Assembly (NCBI GenBank): GCA_963807015.1
Contig: CAWEAS010000033.1
Coordinates: forward strand, 124,001-188,000
From: JAJPKK01 sp963807015
Lineage (GTDB): Bacteria; Pseudomonadota; Alphaproteobacteria; Rhizobiales; Xanthobacteraceae
Direction: 5' to 3'
DNA: 64,000 bases
In this document: piece by piece, positions 59,665 to 64,000 of the stretch
Position numbering within the stretch: position 1 is the first letter of the stretch
Layout: every line of letters begins with the position of its first letter
The notes under the pieces: generated by a model
What the model was told of the DNA's origin: nothing
Databases searched by the model: none
What the model saw: the letters and a program-made list of their open reading frames with translations, nothing else
Position numbers and translations under genes: made by a program

Positions 59665-60936
59665 TCAGGGCGCTGGCGGTGGCGGCGCGCTTGTTTTGAC
59701 GGGATTGCCATCGGCGAGATCGACCATCGGATCGAGCACGACCTTGTCACCTGCCTTGATGCCGTCGCTCACTTCGACCTGCGCGCCGAGATCGCGCGCG
59801 ACCGTGACTTTTCGAATCCTGGCGACATCGTTGTCGACCACCGCCACTTGCAAACCTTTTTGATTAAAAATCATCGCATTTGCCGGGACGAGCAAAGACG
59901 GCGTCTTGCGCGGAATGTCGAGTTCGACGGTGCAGTACACTCCGGGCGTCAAAGCGCCGTCGGGATTGGGAACGTCGATTTCAACGAGCAGGGTGCGGGT
60001 GCCCTGTTGCAAAGCATCCGACATGCGCGTGACGCTTCCCGGGAACGCACGACCGGGCATCTCAGGCACGCGAATGACGGCGGGCACGCTGGTCGCAAGT
60101 CCGATGGCCTGGTCTTGGGGAACGAACACCTGGACGCGGATGACGTTGCTTTGCATCAGCGTGAACATGAACGTGGTCCCGGTCTGGACCAGACTGCCGA
60201 CATCGACGGCGCGCTGCGTGATCACGCCGTCAAACGGCGCGACGATCTGCTGGTAGGCCCGCTGTTGCTTGAGAACACGGATCAAACTCTGTTGCGCGGC
60301 GATATTGGCTTCGGCAACGTTGACTGCGGCCTGCTGGGCCTCGAGCGACAGACGATCCGTGTCGCCTAATTGAACCGTAGCCCACCCCTTCTTGACGAGG
60401 GTACCGACGCGATCGTTCGTCACCTGGGCGAGCTTCATGCTCGCCTGATTCTGACGCAGCGTCGCTTCGGTCTGCGTGAGCGTCGCCTCGGCTTGTGATA
60501 TCTGGTGATCGAGCTCCGGCGCCGTAAGCTGCGCCAGCACGTCTCCGGCCTTGACGCGATCGCCGATGTCGACGTTGCGCTTTTCGATGTAGCCGTTGGC
60601 GCGCGCAAAAATGTTGGCGACGCTGAAAGCGTAGGTCGTACCCGGCAGCGTGACTTTGATGGTGTCGCCGCTCGAGTGCACCGTGGCGATCTGCACGGTC
60701 GGCACGAAGTTGCGTTGCTGCAAGGCGTCGGCCGCGACTTGTGCCTCGCGCCCGTGCTCGCGCCACGTGCCATAGGAGAGGCCACCGGTCAGCAGCAGCA
60801 CTGCGGTGATGCCGAACATCCAGCCGCCGCGGGCGTTACCGGCGGGGATGGGGATGTCTGGCGGCGGTGATGTCTTGACGGGCTCCGGCCGCTGTTTGCT
60901 CGTTTCCTCAACGATGAATGGCGTCATTTCGTTCAT
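59665..60936 (-). CDS. RND efflux membrane fusion protein (HlyD family)
   Basis: 423 residues. A span at about 38-56 (GWMFGITAVLLLTGGLSYGT) anchors it. A barrel and lipoyl half follows (IEKRNVDIGDRVKAGDVLAQ), then a helical hairpin of about 70 residues (EATLTQTEATLRQNQASMKL), the second lipoyl half (IVAPFDGVITQRAVDVGSLV) and a C-terminal beta domain. It links the RND pump to an outer-membrane channel in the periplasm. Its start overlaps the permease stop by 4 bases. No outer-membrane factor gene is seen within the window. Confidence 0.92.
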   Translation of the reverse strand: MNEMTPFIVEETSKQRPEPVKTSPPPDIPIPAGNARGGWMFGITAVLLLTGGLSYGTWREHGREAQVAADALQQRNFVPTVQIATVHSSGDTIKVTLPGTTYAFSVANIFARANGYIEKRNVDIGDRVKAGDVLAQLTAPELDHQISQAEATLTQTEATLRQNQASMKLAQVTNDRVGTLVKKGWATVQLGDTDRLSLEAQQAAVNVAEANIAAQQSLIRVLKQQRAYQQIVAPFDGVITQRAVDVGSLVQTGTTFMFTLMQSNVIRVQVFVPQDQAIGLATSVPAVIRVPEMPGRAFPGSVTRMSDALQQGTRTLLVEIDVPNPDGALTPGVYCTVELDIPRKTPSLLVPANAMIFNQKGLQVAVVDNDVARIRKVTVARDLGAQVEVSDGIKAGDKVVLDPMVDLADGNPVKTSAPPPPAP

Positions 60937-63900
60937 TCGAGTTCTCGCTCTGCGAACACACCTTCGGCCGGCTTGCCGTCATTGCCCGACCGCAACATCG
61001 CAAACAGATAGGGCACCACCAGAAGCGTCGTCGGCGTCGCAAAAAGCAGGCCACCTATCACCGCGCGCGCAAGCGCGGCGTTCTGTTCCTCGCCGGGGCT
61101 GCCGATCGCCATCGGGATCATGCCGACGATCATCGCCGCGGCCGTCATCAGCACCGGCCGGATGCGGGTGTGCCCCGCCTCCAGAGCCGCCTGAAAGGCG
61201 GTGCGGCCGGCAAGCTGTTGCTCGCGCGCAAAGGTGACGAGCAGGATCGAGTTCGCCGAGGCGACGCCGACCGCCATGATCGCGCCCATCAGCGACGGCA
61301 CGTTGAGCGTTGTGCCGGTGATGTAGAGCATCGTCATGATGCCGCAGAAAGTCGCCGGCAGAGCGAGGATGACGACAAAGGGGTCGCCGAAGTTCTGATA
61401 GTTCAAAACCATGAGCATGTAGACCAGCACGGCTGCGAACAGCAGTCCGATGCCGAGGTTTCGAAACGAGTCGCTCATGCTTTGAATCTGTCCGACGATC
61501 TGGATCGTGTTGCCGGGCTTGAGCTGCTGTTGCAGTTCGGCGATGACCTTCTTGATGTCGTTGGCGGCCCCGCCGAGATCGCGGCCCTGCAGGCTGGCGT
61601 AGACCTCGTAAACCGGCTGGATGTTGGTTTGGTTGATATTGGTGGGGACGCTGTCGCGCTTGAAGGTCGCGACGTTCCCCAGCAATCCTGGGATGACCAG
61701 ATTGCCCGCGGCAAGGATCGCCGACGACACCGGGGTGTTGGAGAGTTCGTTGAGCGAATCCACCTTCGGTTCGGGCGTCTGGACGGCGAGATAGTAAGGA
61801 ATCCCCGAACTCGGGTCGGTCCAGAAATTGGGGGCGACCTGCTGCGACGAGCTCAGGCTGACATTAAGATTGGTGGCGACGCTGCCCGCGTTGAGCCCAA
61901 GCTGCGCTGCGCGCGCGCGATCGATGGTCGCGTAGAACGCGGGCCCATTCACCTCCTGTTGAAGATGGGCGTCGGCAATCCCGGGGATTGCCGCGAGGCG
62001 CTTCTGCAGCTCCTTGGCGACGCGCAGGTTGTTGGCGCGGTCATAGCCGACCGTGCGCACGTCGATCTGCGCCGGAAGTCCGAAGTTCAGGATTTGCGTC
62101 ACGATGTCGGCGGCCTGGAAATAGAACACCACCTGGGGAAACGCCTCATGCAAAGCCGGTCGCAGCTTGCGCAGATAGCTCTCGGTGGGCGCGTGGCCTT
62201 CCTTTAGCGCCACGAGGATGACGCCGTCGTTGACGCCGATGGTCGAGCCGTCGGCGAACGCGAGATTGTAGGCGCGTGCCGGCAGACCGATGTTGTCGAC
62301 GATTCGCTCGCGGTCGTTTTCAGGGATGATCTCGCGAATCTTGTCCTCGACGGCCTGAAAGACTTGCTCGGTCGCCTCGATGCGCGTTCCGGCCGGGGCG
62401 CGGACGTGGAGTTGAATCTGGCCGCCGTCGATGATCGGAAAGAAATCGCGGCCCACCATCATGAACATGACGCCGCCGAGCGCGAGCGCCAGGACGGATG
62501 CGATCGGCACAATGAAGCGGCGCCGCAGAAGGACGACGAGAAACTCCGAATAGCTGGTGCGCATGCGCTCGAAGGCGCGTTCGAATGCCTGGCTGATGCG
62601 GCCGAACACGCTTCGCGGCGCGCCGCCGTGATGCTGCTCGCCCTTGAGCAACAGGCCGATGGTGATCGGGGTCAACGTGCGCGACAGGCCGTAGGACGCC
62701 AGCATCGCAAACACAACGGCGAGGCCGAGCGGCGTGAAGAGATATTTGGCGGGACCGTCGAGGAAGACCACCGACGTGAACACGCAGCTGATGGCAAGCG
62801 TCGAGACGAGTGTCGGAATTGCAATTCCGGCCGCGCCGTGGAGCGTCGCGGCGGGGAGCGGCATGCGCTCCTCGGTCAGCAGCCGATGGGTGTTCTCGAT
62901 GGTGACCGTGGAATCGTCCACCAGGATGCCGACCGCGAGCGCAAGCCCGCCAAGCGTCATGGTGTTGAGCGTGTGGCCCAAAAGGAAGAGCGCGACGAGC
63001 GATGACAGGATCGCCAGCGGAATTGAAATCATCACCACGAGCGTCGATCGCCATGACCCGAGGAACAGTAAGATCATCAGCGCCGTGAGCCCGGCCGCGA
63101 TGGCGCCTTCCCGCAACACGCCATCGATCGCTTCGGTGACGAATACCGATTGGTCGAAGAGTTCACCGATCGTCAGGCCGGCGGGGGCAGCAGCGCGCAG
63201 CGTCTTCAGCGCCGCGCGCACGCCGTTGACGACGTTGAGCGTCGATGCATTGCCGTTCTTGATGATGCTGAGCAGCACCGAGCGCCGGCCGTTCTCCCGC
63301 ACGATGTTCTGTTGGACGAGCCAGCCGTCGTGAACCTGCCCGATGTCCTTCACGAAGAGGGTCGCGCCATTCGCGACCTTGATCGGGATATTGTTGAGGT
63401 CGGCGATCGTCGGCGGCGTCGCGTTGGTCCGCACGGTGTATTGGGTGTCACCCATCTTGGCGGTCCCGGAGGGGAGCGTCAGGTTTTGGGCATTGATGGC
63501 GTTCACCACGTCCGATGGCGTGAGGCCGCGCGATGCCAGCTTGCCGGGATCGATGTCGACCATGATCTGGCGGTACTTGCCGCCGGCCGGCGTCGGCAGG
63601 GTGACGCCCGGGACCGGCGCAAGCTGCTGGCGGACGCGGTAGATGCCGTAATCATAGAGCTGCTGCTCGCTGAGATTGTCCGAACTCAGGCTGAGCTGCA
63701 GCACCGGCACGCTGGAAGCGTTGTACTGGACGACGATCGGCGGCTGGATGCCGGCCGGCATCAGTGCACGAATGGCATTGGTCCCGGCGACGATCTGCGA
63801 GATGGCGAGGTCAAGATTGACGTCCGGTTGAAAGTAGATCTTTTGCACGGACAGCCCGTTCAACGTCTGGGCTTCCATGCTCTTGATGCCGTTGACGTTG

Positions 63901-64000
63901 GCGCTGATCGAATACTGGCTGTAGGTGGTAACGCGCTGCTCCATCTCCGGCGTGCTGAGCCCGGTGTAGGACCAGATCACCGTGACGACCGGGATGTTGA
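60933..64000 (-). CDS. RND efflux permease, HAE1 type (partial)
   Basis: About 1020 residues are present; the N-terminus, including the first span, lies beyond the window end. It starts mid-frame with the conserved VVTVIWSYTGLSTPEMEQRV. AcrB-like features: LRVRQQLAPVPGV-type porter region, IAAGLTALMILLFLGSWRST, SIPLAILSSLVALFLLGHTL, LGGLALAVGILVDDSTVTIE with the proton-relay-type Asp pair, a second porter half, and VGVASANSILLVTFAREQQL. Pumps drugs, solvents or metabolites using the proton gradient. Operon with the membrane fusion protein gene. Confidence 0.95.
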   Translation of the reverse strand, partial: NIPVVTVIWSYTGLSTPEMEQRVTTYSQYSISANVNGIKSMEAQTLNGLSVQKIYFQPDVNLDLAISQIVAGTNAIRALMPAGIQPPIVVQYNASSVPVLQLSLSSDNLSEQQLYDYGIYRVRQQLAPVPGVTLPTPAGGKYRQIMVDIDPGKLASRGLTPSDVVNAINAQNLTLPSGTAKMGDTQYTVRTNATPPTIADLNNIPIKVANGATLFVKDIGQVHDGWLVQQNIVRENGRRSVLLSIIKNGNASTLNVVNGVRAALKTLRAAAPAGLTIGELFDQSVFVTEAIDGVLREGAIAAGLTALMILLFLGSWRSTLVVMISIPLAILSSLVALFLLGHTLNTMTLGGLALAVGILVDDSTVTIENTHRLLTEERMPLPAATLHGAAGIAIPTLVSTLAISCVFTSVVFLDGPAKYLFTPLGLAVVFAMLASYGLSRTLTPITIGLLLKGEQHHGGAPRSVFGRISQAFERAFERMRTSYSEFLVVLLRRRFIVPIASVLALALGGVMFMMVGRDFFPIIDGGQIQLHVRAPAGTRIEATEQVFQAVEDKIREIIPENDRERIVDNIGLPARAYNLAFADGSTIGVNDGVILVALKEGHAPTESYLRKLRPALHEAFPQVVFYFQAADIVTQILNFGLPAQIDVRTVGYDRANNLRVAKELQKRLAAIPGIADAHLQQEVNGPAFYATIDRARAAQLGLNAGSVATNLNVSLSSSQQVAPNFWTDPSSGIPYYLAVQTPEPKVDSLNELSNTPVSSAILAAGNLVIPGLLGNVATFKRDSVPTNINQTNIQPVYEVYASLQGRDLGGAANDIKKVIAELQQQLKPGNTIQIVGQIQSMSDSFRNLGIGLLFAAVLVYMLMVLNYQNFGDPFVVILALPATFCGIMTMLYITGTTLNVPSLMGAIMAVGVASANSILLVTFAREQQLAGRTAFQAALEAGHTRIRPVLMTAAAMIVGMIPMAIGSPGEEQNAALARAVIGGLLFATPTTLLVVPYLFAMLRSGNDGKPAEGVFAERELE

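Noticed and set aside
60918..62207. A 429-codon plus-strand open frame
   Set aside because: Antisense of the RND permease; Asp/Arg/His-rich as expected for a shadow.
1..64000. tRNA, rRNA or riboswitch genes
   Set aside because: None was recognised on visual reading of either strand; a covariance-model search would be needed to exclude small RNAs.

Overview
The window is chromosomal DNA of a GC-rich alphaproteobacterium, most likely a Hyphomicrobiales member of the Bradyrhizobium/Xanthobacteraceae kind. The grounds are the gene families and their order: an oxalate degradation cluster with a GntR regulator, ilvE-marR-OmpR/EnvZ, orphan periplasmic binding proteins of the ABC_sub_bind, Bug and NMT1 types, a CheZ of the alphaproteobacterial kind, hisZ-hisG, and intergenic palindromes typical of that group. 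No rRNA, tRNA, CRISPR array or intact transposase was seen.

Layout. 1-6.1 kb (minus): oxalate catabolism, in the order oxlT, gntR, oxc, frc and a formyltransferase cut by the window edge. 6.4-14.5 kb: a Bug binding protein, yciB, purM, ilvE, marR plus a two-component pair, and small periplasmic proteins. 14.5-20.4 kb: small secreted or membrane proteins (two too short for ordinary gene calling), a TauD dioxygenase, an ArsR regulator beside a frameshifted MFS gene, and a TPR protein. 20.6-22.7 kb: an AT-richer pair, a small secreted peptide and an orphan multi-pass membrane protein. 22.7-36.3 kb: an accessory, decaying catabolic region. It holds three tandem RidA genes behind an NMT1 binding protein, a gutted FAD monooxygenase, a frameshifted ThDP enzyme, an FG-GAP remnant, a BTRD1/beta-lactamase-fold hydrolase, and intact and broken ABC_sub_bind genes.

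36.8-47.0 kb: a binding protein, a GlcG-like protein, a lipoprotein with an ArsC-like protein, cheZ, an L,D-transpeptidase, a DUF2076 protein, an HpnK/GtrB/GtrA envelope glycan set, and a two-gene operon carrying three copies of one periplasmic domain, one of them fused to OmpA. 47.3-50.4 kb: hisG-hisZ and an enoyl-CoA hydratase. 50.6-58.4 kb: a beta-propeller protein, then a tightly overlapped operon DUF4129-DUF4350-moxR-DUF58-SpoIIM-RDD. 58.5-64 kb: an AraC regulator and an RND efflux pair, with the permease cut by the window end.

The most unusual items are the orphan membrane protein whose C-terminus resembles a ParS/MbcA domain, the RidA triplet in which one copy lacks the catalytic arginine, a fusion of an OsmC-like gene start onto an unrelated secreted protein, the FliM-like tail on CheZ, the triplicated periplasmic domain, and several long perfect palindromes. 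All identifications come from reading the sequence and remembered family motifs; no database search was run.
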